DNA from: Flavobacteriia bacterium
GTDB lineage: Bacteria > Bacteroidota > Bacteroidia > Flavobacteriales_D > Crocinitomicaceae
Direction: 5' to 3'
Assembly (NCBI GenBank): GCA_947490145.1
Contig: CANLGD010000015.1
Location: 1 to 50,859 of the forward strand
DNA: 50,859 nt
Below, piece by piece: positions 41,744 through 50,061 of the stretch. The position numbers and the translations under genes are program-made. The notes under the pieces are model-generated. The model worked only from the letters and a program-made list of their open reading frames with translations, was not told the origin of the DNA and did not search any database. Each line of letters opens with the position of its first letter. Position 1 is the stretch's first letter.

Positions 41744-42682
41744 ATGAAGATTGGGATTGATATTTCAGGTGGCGATTTTGCTCCAGATGCAAATGTGCAT
41801 GGAGCAATTTTAGCACAGAGTCTACTACCTAGTAGTGTAAGACAAGTTTTGTTTGGTGACCAAGAGTTAATCTTGAGTTGCCTTAACAAGTATGGCGGAA
41901 GCCCAACTGATTTTGATATTGTTCATGCTCCTGATGTTATCACGATGCACGATCACCCAACAAGAGCAATTCCAAATAAACCAAAAAGCTCAATTGCCGT
42001 AGGTTTTGAATACTTAGCAAAAAATGAAATAAATGTTTTTGCAAGCACAGGAAATACGGGAGCAATGCTCGTTGGTGCCATATACAAAATCAATACAATT
42101 CCTGGAATTATTAGACCTTGTATTACTTCTGTTTTGCCAACAATTAATGGAAGAACAACTATTTTATTAGATGTTGGTTCCAATGCAGATTGTAAAGCAG
42201 ATGTTCTGTATCAATTTGGTGTTTTAGGCTCTTTATATGCAAAAAATGTATTCGGAATTGAAAAACCGAAAGTTGCCTTGTTAAATATCGGAGAAGAAGA
42301 ATCAAAAGGAAATTTATTGACTTTAGCAACTTACAAACTTTTAAAAGATTCTGATGAAATAAACTTTGTTGGTAATGTTGAAGGAAGAGACATATTTACA
42401 GGTCTAGCAGATGTTATTGTCTGTGATGGTTTCACAGGAAATGTTGTTCTTAAAGAAGCTGAAGGAATTTATACTTTAATGAAAAAAAGAGGTATAAAAG
42501 ATGAATATTTTGACCGCTTTAATTATGAAAATTATGGTGGTACACCAATTTTGGGTGTGAAAGGAAATGTGATCATTGGTCATGGAATTTCAAATGAATT
42601 AGCAGTACGAAGCATGATTATTCATTCTTTTGAGGTAGCTAAATCAGGATTAGCCAATAAAGTAAACGAAGCATTTAACTAA
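41744..42682 (+). CDS. plsX: Phosphate acyltransferase PlsX
   Basis: PlsX converts acyl-ACP to acyl-phosphate, the donor for PlsY in phospholipid synthesis. The 312-residue protein starts MKIGIDISGGDFAPDANVHGA and has ASTGNTGAMLVGAIY, RPCITSVLPT, LLDVGSNADCKADVLYQFG, LLNIGEEESKGNLLT, VEGRDIFTGLADVIVCDGFTGNVVLKEAEG and the C-terminal HGISNELAVRSMI. The length is normal. fabH follows after 9 bp. Confidence 0.97.
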   Translation: MKIGIDISGGDFAPDANVHGAILAQSLLPSSVRQVLFGDQELILSCLNKYGGSPTDFDIVHAPDVITMHDHPTRAIPNKPKSSIAVGFEYLAKNEINVFASTGNTGAMLVGAIYKINTIPGIIRPCITSVLPTINGRTTILLDVGSNADCKADVLYQFGVLGSLYAKNVFGIEKPKVALLNIGEEESKGNLLTLATYKLLKDSDEINFVGNVEGRDIFTGLADVIVCDGFTGNVVLKEAEGIYTLMKKRGIKDEYFDRFNYENYGGTPILGVKGNVIIGHGISNELAVRSMIIHSFEVAKSGLANKVNEAFN

Positions 42683-42691
42683 TTAATTAGA

Positions 42692-43681
42692 ATGAGTAAA
42701 ATTACAGCAGCAATAACTGGCGTTCAAGGATATTTACCAGAAAACATTGTTACGAACGATGATTTAGCAAAATTTGTTGACACAAACAATGAATGGATTT
42801 TGTCAAGAACAGGTATAGCTGAGAGAAGAATAATGAAAGACGGTGCATCTTCAGATATGGCAGCTGAAGCAGTAAAAGCTTTATTAGAGAAAAAAGGAAT
42901 TGATCCTTTAGAAATTGAATTAGTGGTTTTAGCAACCGTAACACCTGACTATCCTTTTCCTAGCACCGCGAATGTAGTTTGCGATAAAGTGGGAATGACT
43001 AATGCATGGGGTTATGATTTAATCGCAGCTTGTTCGGGTTTTATTTATGCCTTGCAAACAGGTGCCAAATTCATTGAATCTGGAACCCACAAAAAGGTTT
43101 TGGTAATTGGGGTTGATAAAATGAGTTCCATTATTGATTATGAAGATCGCACAACATGTGTAATTTTTGGAGATGGTGCGGGAGTTGTATTATTAGAACC
43201 AAATGAAGAAGGTTTAGGTGTTCAAGATGCTATCCTTAAAAGTGATGGTGGAGGAAGAAAATATTTAATTCAACCAGCAGGAGGATCAGCACAACCTGCA
43301 TCTATTCAAACTGTTGAAGAACGTTTACACTATGTAAAACAAGAAGGTAAAACGGTATTCAAATTTGCAGTAACCAACATGGCTGAAGTTTCTGCAGAAA
43401 TTATGGAAAAAAATAATTTAACCGCAGATGACGTTGATTGGTTAGTTCCACATCAAGCAAACTTAAGAATTATAGATGCAACTGCACAAAGAATGGGATT
43501 GCCAAAAGAAAAAGTAATGATTAACATTCAAAAATACGGAAATACAACTGCAGGAACACTTCCATTATGTTTATGGGATTGGGAAAAACAACTTAAAAAG
43601 GGAGATAATTTAATTTTATCAGCTTTTGGTGGAGGTTTTACCTGGGGAGCAGTATACTTAAAATGGGCTTATAATTCTTAA
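42692..43681 (+). CDS. fabH: 3-oxoacyl-ACP synthase III
   Basis: FabH starts fatty acid chains by condensing acetyl-CoA or branched acyl-CoA with malonyl-ACP. The 329-residue protein shows the catalytic triad Cys114 ([10 protein letters not shown]), His254 (VPHQANLRI) and Asn284 ([10 protein letters not shown]), plus [17 protein letters not shown] and [12 protein letters not shown]. Tight spacing to plsX indicates co-transcription. Bacteroidota often carry more than one FabH; primer preference cannot be read here. Confidence 0.97.
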   Translation: MSKITAAITGVQGYLPENIVTNDDLAKFVDTNNEWILSRTGIAERRIMKDGASSDMAAEAVKALLEKKGIDPLEIELVVLATVTPDYPFPSTANVVCDKVGMTNAWGYDLIAACSGFIYALQTGAKFIESGTHKKVLVIGVDKMSSIIDYEDRTTCVIFGDGAGVVLLEPNEEGLGVQDAILKSDGGGRKYLIQPAGGSAQPASIQTVEERLHYVKQEGKTVFKFAVTNMAEVSAEIMEKNNLTADDVDWLVPHQANLRIIDATAQRMGLPKEKVMINIQKYGNTTAGTLPLCLWDWEKQLKKGDNLILSAFGGGFTWGAVYLKWAYNS

Positions 43682-43699
43682 ATTTCAATTTCAAAATAA

Positions 43700-43732
43700 T
43701 TGATTTAAAATATTTATTTATATTTACTTTCG
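43700..43732 (+). promoter_or_regulatory. Possible promoter of accB-accC
   Basis: TTG (43700-43702) and TACTTTCG (43725-43732) are 22 bp apart, a looser match to the Bacteroidota -33/-7 pattern. The box lies 15 bp before the accB ATG. Read-through from fabH is also likely. Confidence 0.4.
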
Positions 43733-43747
43733 AAAAACAATACAATT

Positions 43748-44221
43748 ATGAATTTAACAGAAATACAAGATTTAATCAAATTTGTTTCAAAATCAGGCGT
43801 GAGTGAAGTTGAAATCGAACAAAAAGATTTTAAAATCATCATTAAAGCAGAAAAAGCTAAAGAGCAAATTTTTGTTCAAGCAAGTGCACCACAAATTTCT
43901 CAAGCAGCTCCTGTAGCGCAAATAGCTGCGGCTCCACCTGCACAATCTGCTCCGGCAATACCTGTTGCAGAAGAATCTAAGTTAATTACAGTAAAATCTC
44001 CAATGATTGGAACTTTTTACCGTTCAACTTCACCAGATAAGGATCCATTCATACAAGTTGGAGACACTATTGCTAAAGGAAGTCCAGTTTGTATTATTGA
44101 GGCAATGAAATTATTCAACGAAATTGAATCAGAAATTTCTGGTAAAATTGTTAAAGTTTTAGTTGACGATGCTTCTCCGGTGGAATATGATCAACCATTA
44201 TTCTTAGTTGACCCCTCATAA
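43748..44221 (+). CDS. accB: Biotin carboxyl carrier protein of acetyl-CoA carboxylase
   Basis: The 157-residue protein has an N-terminal helical segment (MNLTEIQDLIKFVSKSG), a flexible Ala/Pro/Gln linker (about 44-76) and a biotinyl domain (about 78-157) with TVKSPMIGTFYRSTSPD and the biotinylation motif IIEAMKLFNEIE (Lys121). It carries the carboxyl group between AccC and the AccAD carboxyltransferase. accC follows after a 180-bp spacer containing short repeats. accA and accD are elsewhere. Confidence 0.97.
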   Translation: MNLTEIQDLIKFVSKSGVSEVEIEQKDFKIIIKAEKAKEQIFVQASAPQISQAAPVAQIAAAPPAQSAPAIPVAEESKLITVKSPMIGTFYRSTSPDKDPFIQVGDTIAKGSPVCIIEAMKLFNEIESEISGKIVKVLVDDASPVEYDQPLFLVDPS

Positions 44222-44361
44222 ATTAAAGCTTGATTTCGTCGTTGCTTAAAGTTGAAAATTTGTAATTTATACATGTGAACTCCAAAATTTAAACTTTAAA
44301 AGCGTCTAGAACTCAAACTTTAATTAGATTTTACATTAATTTAATGTCTAATAATCCAACA

Positions 44362-44387
44362 ATCGAGTAATACAATTATCGAGTAAT
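44362..44387 (+). repeat. Direct repeat in the accB-accC spacer
   Basis: ATCGAGTAAT occurs at 44362-44371 and 44378-44387, each preceded by A/T-rich CAA-type bases and followed by similar words (ACAATT, CTAATT). The 16-bp period resembles decaying AATCGAGTAATCTAAT-type simple repeats. The rest of the 180-bp spacer shows no open frame. Confidence 0.5.
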
Positions 44388-44401
44388 CTAATTTAAAAAA
44401 G

Positions 44402-45736
44402 ATGTTCAAAAAAATATTAATTGCCAATAGAGGAGAAATCGCTTTACGTATCATTCGAACTTGTAAAGAGATGGGAATCAAAACAGTGGCTGTTTATTCA
44501 ACCGCTGATAAAGATAGTTTGCCAGTTCGATTTGCTGATGAAGCAGTTTGTATTGGTCCTGCAGTAAGTTCAAAATCGTATTTGTCAATTGCAAATATTA
44601 TTGCTGCAGCAGAAATCACTAATGCTGATGCTATACATCCTGGATATGGATTTTTATCAGAAAATTCTAAATTTTCTGCCATTTGTCAAAAACATGGCAT
44701 AAAATTTATTGGTGCTTTACCTGAACAAATTGATGCGATGGGAGATAAAGCAACTGCTAAAGCTACCATGATTGCAGCTGGAGTTCCCTGTATTCCAGGT
44801 TCAGCAGGTTTATTGAAAGATGTTCAAGATGCAAAAGACCAAGCTAAAAAAGTTGTTTATCCTGTCATCATGAAAGCAACTGCTGGAGGTGGTGGAAAAG
44901 GAATGCGCATCGTTTGGAAAGAAGAAGATATTGAAACTGCTTGGGATTCTTGTCGTCAAGAAGCTGCTGCTGCCTTTGGAAATGATGGACTTTATATGGA
45001 GAAATACATAGAAGAACCTCGTCATATCGAAATTCAAATTGCTGGAGATCAATACGGTAATGCTTGTCACATGTCTGAAAGAGATTGTTCAATTCAACGT
45101 CGCCATCAAAAACTAGTTGAAGAAACTCCTTCCCCTTTTATGACAGATGAGTTGCGAAATAGAATGGGAGAGGCAGCAATTAAAGCAACAAAAGCAGTAA
45201 ATTACGAAGGTGTTGGAACAGTTGAATTTTTAGTTGATAAAAACCGTGATTTTTATTTCATGGAGATGAATACTAGAATTCAAGTTGAACACACAATTAC
45301 TGAAGAAGTAATTGATTTCGATTTAATTAAAGAACAAATAAAAATCGCTGCAGGAATAAAAATTTCAGGGAAAAATTATTTTCCACATTTACATGCAATT
45401 CAATGCCGCATAAATGCAGAGGATCCGAGTAATGATTTTAGACCTAGTCCAGGAAAAATTACAAGTTACCATTCACCAGGTGGTCATGGGGTTAGAATAG
45501 ATACTCACGCATACGCTGGCTATACGATTCCTCCAAATTATGATTCAATGATTTCAAAATTAATTGTTGTTGCACAAACAAGAGAAGAAGCAATTTTGAA
45601 AATGAAACGAGCATTGGACGAATATATTATTGAGGGCGTAAAAACAACAATACCTTTTCATCAAAAGTTAATGAATAATCCTGATTTTAATGCTGGAAAT
45701 TTCACTACTGCTTTTATGGAAACGTTTAAATATTAA
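44402..45736 (+). CDS. accC: Biotin carboxylase subunit of acetyl-CoA carboxylase
   Basis: AccC carboxylates biotin on AccB using ATP and bicarbonate. The 444-residue protein begins [26 protein letters not shown] and has the ATP-grasp elements [80 protein letters not shown] and the carboxylase C-terminal domain with [17 protein letters not shown]. It is a little shorter than the roughly 448-450 usual, without loss of a domain. It ends the fatty acid cluster before a bidirectional terminator. Confidence 0.97.
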   Translation: MFKKILIANRGEIALRIIRTCKEMGIKTVAVYSTADKDSLPVRFADEAVCIGPAVSSKSYLSIANIIAAAEITNADAIHPGYGFLSENSKFSAICQKHGIKFIGALPEQIDAMGDKATAKATMIAAGVPCIPGSAGLLKDVQDAKDQAKKVVYPVIMKATAGGGGKGMRIVWKEEDIETAWDSCRQEAAAAFGNDGLYMEKYIEEPRHIEIQIAGDQYGNACHMSERDCSIQRRHQKLVEETPSPFMTDELRNRMGEAAIKATKAVNYEGVGTVEFLVDKNRDFYFMEMNTRIQVEHTITEEVIDFDLIKEQIKIAAGIKISGKNYFPHLHAIQCRINAEDPSNDFRPSPGKITSYHSPGGHGVRIDTHAYAGYTIPPNYDSMISKLIVVAQTREEAILKMKRALDEYIIEGVKTTIPFHQKLMNNPDFNAGNFTTAFMETFKY

Positions 45737-45752
45737 ATAAACAAGACAATTT

Positions 45753-45788
45753 AAAAAAAATCCATCTGCCGCAGCAGATGGATTTTTT
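45753..45788. terminator. Bidirectional terminator between accC and the ECF operon
   Basis: TCCATCTGC (45761-45769) and GCAGATGGA (45774-45782) form a perfect stem with a CGCA loop, extended by an A run on one side (45753-45760) and a T run on the other (45783-45788). It serves accC on the plus strand and the convergent operon on the minus strand, overlapping the last gene's end. Confidence 0.88.
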
Positions 45789-46276
45789 TATTTACCCCGC
45801 ATTTCTTTTTTCCTTTTTTTCAACTCCATCAATAATTTTTTCTTAAATTCTTTTTCCAATTTTAATAATTTTGTAGCCTTTTTATAACCAATTACCTGAG
45901 CAATTTTTAAATAATAATCTTTCCGTATAGTAGTTTCAGAGATGTCATTATCAAACATTTTGTTGACATTTTTTTTAAAGTCTTCATCCTTCAAAGTTTC
46001 AGAAGTTGTAGAAAGGTCATCTATTATTTTTTTATTTTCTTTTCTTGAAATTTTAATTTTTTCTTCCAATTCATTGTAAATTGGCCAAAATTTTTCACTT
46101 TCACTACTTGTCAAAGCCAATTCTTCTGTAAAATACGCTATTTTTAATTGTTTAATCTTTTCGCCACGACCTTTTCTATTTGCTCCATCTTGAGCAGATG
46201 AAATTCCAACAGAAAATAAAATTAAAGTAAGAAATAAAATTCCCTTTGCTAGTTTTTTAGTATTTATTTTTTTCAT
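45788..46276 (-). CDS. Small exported helical protein of the ECF sigma operon
   Basis: A signal peptide (about 1-29, ending GISSAQ) precedes a very Lys/Glu-rich helical protein of 162 residues in total. The pattern KIAYFTEELALTSSESEKFWPIYNELEEKI, with later KKLLMELKKRKKEMRGK, is typical of Spy/CpxP-like or 'sensor of ECF operon' proteins in Bacteroidota, where an L-T-x2-E/Q segment recurs. It is the third gene of an ECF sigma / anti-sigma / exported protein operon, 20 bp after the anti-sigma gene. A periplasmic chaperone or stress-sensing role is inferred from context only. Confidence 0.68.
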   Translation of the reverse strand: MKKINTKKLAKGILFLTLILFSVGISSAQDGANRKGRGEKIKQLKIAYFTEELALTSSESEKFWPIYNELEEKIKISRKENKKIIDDLSTTSETLKDEDFKKNVNKMFDNDISETTIRKDYYLKIAQVIGYKKATKLLKLEKEFKKKLLMELKKRKKEMRGK

Positions 46277-46296
46277 GATTTCCTAATTTATTAGTA

Positions 46297-46914
46297 TTAT
46301 AATATTTCTAAATCTTCCAGATCAACCTCTTCCGAATTTAAATATAAATAAAGGTCCTCTTCGGTAAAAGAATTTAGTAATTCATTAAATGATGCTTTTG
46401 GAATTTGATTTTCCTGCATCGGCTTTTCGTTAAAACTCTCTTTTTTGTAATTAGTTTTAGCTTTTGTTGTATCGATTTCTTTAAAATTTTTCTTTTCTAC
46501 AGATTTGTCAATGTGTGATTGAATTTCCTCAGCGGTAAAATCATCGCTATTTTCTTCCACATAAGCTAAAATTTCACTTTCAGAAATCTCGCTTAATTTA
46601 GCATTATCATTTAGGAAATAATTAATTCCAAAAATTACAATTATACTTGCTGCAATACTTGAAATCCAAAAAACAGGTTTTAGAATTAAAATTTTTGTTT
46701 TCTTATGTAATTGCTTGTCAATAATTTGTGGTTTGTTTTCAACATATTCACTTTTAATTTTTGCTAAAAAATCTGCTGTGAAATCTTCAAAATAATTTTG
46801 CTTCAATTCAGGCTTTGAATAGGTTTTCTTAATTTTAGGTTTAGCATAATCCTGTCTTAAATCAACTTTTCCTTTTGCTCTGATGTAATCTAGTATGTTT
46901 TTTTTTGCTTCCAT
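46297..46914 (-). CDS. Single-pass membrane protein, probable anti-sigma factor
   Basis: The 205-residue protein has a cytoplasmic Lys-rich N-terminal segment (1-78), one transmembrane helix (about 79-101, PVFWISSIAASIIVIFGINYF) and an acidic periplasmic part. The location directly after the ECF sigma gene (16-bp gap) and the topology suit an anti-sigma factor. The zinc-binding HxxxCxxC (ZAS) motif is absent, so it would belong to one of the divergent Bacteroidota types, and sigma-binding cannot be shown from sequence. An ECF-type promoter motif lies just upstream within the sigma gene's 3' end (46923-46949). Confidence 0.65.
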   Translation of the reverse strand: MEAKKNILDYIRAKGKVDLRQDYAKPKIKKTYSKPELKQNYFEDFTADFLAKIKSEYVENKPQIIDKQLHKKTKILILKPVFWISSIAASIIVIFGINYFLNDNAKLSEISESEILAYVEENSDDFTAEEIQSHIDKSVEKKNFKEIDTTKAKTNYKKESFNEKPMQENQIPKASFNELLNSFTEEDLYLYLNSEEVDLEDLEIL

Positions 46915-46922
46915 AACATTTG

Positions 46923-46949
46923 TTTGACATTTATGACTGAAAAAGGTTT
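46923..46949 (-). promoter_or_regulatory. ECF-type promoter motif upstream of the anti-sigma gene
   Basis: On the minus strand AAACC (46949-46945) is followed after exactly 16 nt by GTCAAA (46928-46923). This is the same layout as upstream of the sigma gene (47524-47550). It overlaps the last codons of the sigma gene and lies 9 bp before the anti-sigma ATG. Confidence 0.4.
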
Positions 46950-47506
46950 AATTGTAAATGCAAAAAATCCTGAATTTTTTTAACCGCATGGTGATAACTT
47001 GCTTTTAAAGCTCCTTCAGAAGTATTTAATTTAACTGAAATTTCACTGTATTTTAAGTCTTCGAAGAATTTTAATTGAAAAACCAAAGCTTGTTTTTCAG
47101 GTAAAGTTTCGATTGCTGCTTGCAGTTTTTCAGAAATCTCATCTGCTGAAAAATTTTGTAACGTTTCATGGCCAGCAAGGATTTCAATGTAAGCTTCATC
47201 CATTTCTACGGATCTGAATTTCTTTTCTTTTTCTAAAAAATTAATGGTTTCATTGCGAGAAATACGATAAATCCAAGTATAAAATGAAGATTCTAGTTTA
47301 AAGTCATTTAAATTTCTCCAAACTTTCATCCATACATTCTGCAAAATATCATTGGTTTCTTCGTGATTACGTGTGATTCTACGAATGTGCCAATAAAGAA
47401 TTTCATTGTGGCGTTTCATTAAAATTGAAAAAATGGATTCCGCTCGAGAATTATCTTGCTGAAACAAGCTAACCAAAGCAAAATCATCGTTTTTTTCAAA
47501 TTCCAT
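46931..47506 (-). CDS. ECF-type RNA polymerase sigma factor
   Basis: The 191-residue protein has sigma region 2 (about 22-95; ILMKRHNEILYWHIRRITRNHEETNDILQNVWMKVWRNL, FYTWIYRISRNETINFLEK) and region 4 (about 130-183; LPEKQALVFQLKFFEDLKYSEISVKLNTSEGALKASYHHAVKKI). It is a standard Bacteroidota ECF factor. The operon continues with a membrane anti-sigma candidate and an exported small protein. A motif AAACC-N16-GTCTAA just upstream suggests that the factor transcribes its own operon. The last residues (HLQLNLFQS) are encoded by DNA that also carries the second copy of that motif. Confidence 0.93.
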   Translation of the reverse strand: MEFEKNDDFALVSLFQQDNSRAESIFSILMKRHNEILYWHIRRITRNHEETNDILQNVWMKVWRNLNDFKLESSFYTWIYRISRNETINFLEKEKKFRSVEMDEAYIEILAGHETLQNFSADEISEKLQAAIETLPEKQALVFQLKFFEDLKYSEISVKLNTSEGALKASYHHAVKKIQDFLHLQLNLFQS

Positions 47507-47523
47507 AAATAAGGATTTATAAT

Positions 47524-47550
47524 TTAGACAGACTAAAAACCCAAAGGTTT
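47524..47550 (-). promoter_or_regulatory. Candidate autoregulatory ECF promoter
   Basis: On the minus strand AAACC (47550-47546) and GTCTAA (47529-47524) are separated by 16 nt, the classical spacing of ECF -35/-10 elements, and GTCTAA resembles known ECF -10 boxes. It lies 18 bp before the ATG of the sigma gene. A TAnnTTTG box is not seen here. Confidence 0.55.
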
Positions 47551-47619
47551 AATTATTGATTCAGAAATTTTTTATGTAAATATAACTATTATTTAACGCG
47601 TGACTTAACTTATTCATGT

Positions 47620-47627
47620 TAAATTTG
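47620..47627 (+). promoter_or_regulatory. -7 box of the SDR gene
   Basis: TAAATTTG matches TAnnTTTG, 24 bp before the ATG at 47652. Confidence 0.5.
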
Positions 47628-47651
47628 TTAAATTAATAAATACATCTAAAA

Positions 47652-48533
47652 ATGGAATCCAAAAAAACAATTTTACTTGCTGGAGCAACAGGATTTATCG
47701 GAAAAGAATTAATTTCTGAACTTTCTAGCAGTTTTGAATTGAAAATTTTAACGCGACACAAAGATAAATTAAACCCAAATTTTTATTTTTGGAATCCTGC
47801 TTTAAATGAAATTGATGAAACAGTTTTTGAAAACGTTACGCACATAATCAATTTATGTGGTGCAGGAATTGTTGACAAACGTTGGACTGAATCCAGAAAA
47901 AAAGAATTGTCAGATTCACGCGTGATTCCTGCTGAATTTTTGTTTTCAAAACTTGAATTTATACCAAAATTAGAACAATACATAACAGCTTCAGGCATCA
48001 ATTGTTATGATATTGAAAATACAGAAAAAATTTACTCCGAAGAAGATGAAATTGCACATGATTTTGTTTCTCAACTAGTAAAAAATTGGGAAAAAGGAGC
48101 AGATATATTTAAAACAAAATGTGAAGTTTTGAAGGTTAGAATCAGTTTTGTTATTTCAGAAAAAGGCGGAGGAATTACAAAAATTGAGAAACCAATAAAA
48201 ATGGGTTTTGGAGCAATAATTGGTTCTGGAAATCAAGCAATGCCATGGATTCACTTGACAGATTTGGTTCGTTTATTTCACTTTGGAATTGATAAAAAAC
48301 TAAGCGGAATTTATCACGCAGTTTCTGGAAACTCAACGAATAAGGAAGTTACTTTGTTACTTGCGAAAAAAAATCAAAAAAGGATTTGGCTTCCAAAAAT
48401 TCCAGCTTTTATCTTGAAAATCATTTTAGGGAAATTGTCAATTTTAGTTCTTAAAGGACTAAAAGCGAGTAATTCAAAAATTCTAGCTAAAGGATTTGAA
48501 TTTAAATTTAAGAAAATCGAAGATTGCTTTTGA
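47652..48533 (+). CDS. TIGR01777 family (YfcH-like) epimerase-like oxidoreductase
   Basis: The 293-residue extended-SDR protein has the NAD(P) loop ILLAGATGFIGKEL (8-21), THIINLCGAGIVDKRWTESRKKELSDSRV (the family signature), ASGINCYD, PWIHLTDLVRLFHFGIDK and GIYHAVSGNSTN. This matches the YfcH / SDR39U1 family, whose substrate is unknown. The usual catalytic Tyr-x3-Lys is not evident in a standard position, which is common in this family. Its C-terminus (FKFKKIEDCF) is a few residues short of relatives, which end in a helix. The stop is only 4 bp from the end of the convergent dltA gene, with no terminator between. Confidence 0.85.
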   Translation: MESKKTILLAGATGFIGKELISELSSSFELKILTRHKDKLNPNFYFWNPALNEIDETVFENVTHIINLCGAGIVDKRWTESRKKELSDSRVIPAEFLFSKLEFIPKLEQYITASGINCYDIENTEKIYSEEDEIAHDFVSQLVKNWEKGADIFKTKCEVLKVRISFVISEKGGGITKIEKPIKMGFGAIIGSGNQAMPWIHLTDLVRLFHFGIDKKLSGIYHAVSGNSTNKEVTLLLAKKNQKRIWLPKIPAFILKIILGKLSILVLKGLKASNSKILAKGFEFKFKKIEDCF

Positions 48534-48537
48534 GAAA

Positions 48538-50016
48538 TTAATTTTTGTTTAAATAGATGTGTTCAAGCATCTTTTTGTCCGCCTTTCCATTTTGATTCAA
48601 AGGAATTTTTGGGATAATTTTAATATCAGATGGAACCATATAATGTGGTAACGTTTTTTTTATTTGTGAAATAATATCTTCTTTAAATTCTATTTTTTCA
48701 ACATTATTTTTAATTTCAACTAAACTTACAATTTTTTTAACTTCATCATTCCTTTTTAAAGCGATTGTTTCTGCTTTAACAACGTAAGGAATTTCATTGA
48801 TTTTTGCTGTAATTTCATTCAATTCTATTCTGAATCCATGTAATTTAACTTGATCATCATTTCGACCTTTACAAAACAGCATGCCATCAACCAATTCTCC
48901 ATAATCTCCTGTTTTAAATGCTCGTTCATTATTTCTAATAACGAATTTTTCCATGTTTAACTCTGGTCTATTTAAATAACCTAAAGAAACATTTTTACCA
49001 ACAATGATTATTTCATTCTCTTCAATTAAAATTTCAGAGTTTGGCTTTGGAAATCCAACAGGAAGCGGATTGTGATTTTCAATTATTTCATCCGTTATTT
49101 CAACCAAAGTAGTTGCTACAGTAGCTTCCGTAGGTCCGTAAGTATTATAAATTTTAGTGTTCTTGAAGTTATTTTTTAGTGATTTAGCTAATACATTTGG
49201 TAGCATTTCTCCGCAAAACAAAAAATATTTGACAGTATTCTCAATCGTAGAATTTTCCATTCTTGAATAAATAAATGAAAAAGATGGAGTTGAAACCCAA
49301 ATAGAACCTTTGTATTTATCAATTCTTTCTAAAAATAAATCTGGATTTTCTGTTGTGCTTTTATCACTTAACAAAATCGTAGAACCCAAAGCACCAAACG
49401 AAAGTAATTCGTAAACGGATAAATCAAAACTAAATAACGCAATATTTATAAACACATCATTCGTCGTAAATCCAAATGAATTAGTCATCCAGTCAGTGAA
49501 TGTTTGAACCGCTTGGCTTGAAATTTGAACCCCTTTTGGCTCTCCAGTACTGCCAGAAGTAAAAATTACATAAACAATAGGATCATCATGGATAATTGTT
49601 GAAATTTTGACCACTGAATTAGATACAATTTCAATAGTTTCAACATTTAACTTTATTTCAACAGCGTTTTTTAAATTTAAGCTAGATTCAGTACAATTTA
49701 GTACTAGTTCAACTTTTGCAAGTTTTTGAATAATTTCTATTCTTTCATTCGGATATATAACGTCAATTGGAATGTAGGAAATTTCTAATTTTATACAAGC
49801 ATAAATTGCAATAATCATTTCAGCTTGCTTATGACCATAAATGATAATTGGATTTTCCAGATTTAACCAATTATTGTCTTTAAATAATTCGCAAACTTGA
49901 TTTACTTTAGTTTCAAATTCAGACCAAGTATATGAATTGTTTTCTGCAATAATTGCTAGTTTATTTGCTTCAAATTCTTGTTCAATAAAATCTTTTGTAA
50001 TAAATGAAAATTTCAT
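48538..50016 (-). CDS. dltA: DltA-like D-alanine carrier protein ligase
   Basis: The 492-residue adenylation enzyme has YVIFTSGSTGEPKGVQIS (P-loop-like A3), the DltA-typical YFLFCGEMLPNVLAK and TYGPTEATVATT (A5), AFKTGDYGELVDG (A7), GRNDDQVKLHGFRIELNEI (A8) and the A10 lysine in NQNGKADKK. The FCGE cysteine that shapes D-alanine selectivity in Gram-positive DltA is retained. DltA loads D-alanine onto the carrier DltC, and DltB then moves it across the membrane. The partial dltB is 45 bp upstream on the same strand. An amino acid other than D-Ala cannot be excluded. dltC and dltD are not visible. Confidence 0.83.
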   Translation of the reverse strand: MKFSFITKDFIEQEFEANKLAIIAENNSYTWSEFETKVNQVCELFKDNNWLNLENPIIIYGHKQAEMIIAIYACIKLEISYIPIDVIYPNERIEIIQKLAKVELVLNCTESSLNLKNAVEIKLNVETIEIVSNSVVKISTIIHDDPIVYVIFTSGSTGEPKGVQISSQAVQTFTDWMTNSFGFTTNDVFINIALFSFDLSVYELLSFGALGSTILLSDKSTTENPDLFLERIDKYKGSIWVSTPSFSFIYSRMENSTIENTVKYFLFCGEMLPNVLAKSLKNNFKNTKIYNTYGPTEATVATTLVEITDEIIENHNPLPVGFPKPNSEILIEENEIIIVGKNVSLGYLNRPELNMEKFVIRNNERAFKTGDYGELVDGMLFCKGRNDDQVKLHGFRIELNEITAKINEIPYVVKAETIALKRNDEVKKIVSLVEIKNNVEKIEFKEDIISQIKKTLPHYMVPSDIKIIPKIPLNQNGKADKKMLEHIYLNKN

Positions 50017-50061
50017 GTTTATTCGTGAATTATTGATTGTAAAATCTTTTGAAAAGTTTCT

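Noticed and set aside
44810-45092. Open frames opposite accC, and similar frames opposite dnaK, plsX, pdxA and others
   Set aside because: They lie wholly antisense to well-identified genes, have no recognisable motif, signal peptide or ribosome entry context, and are expected by chance.
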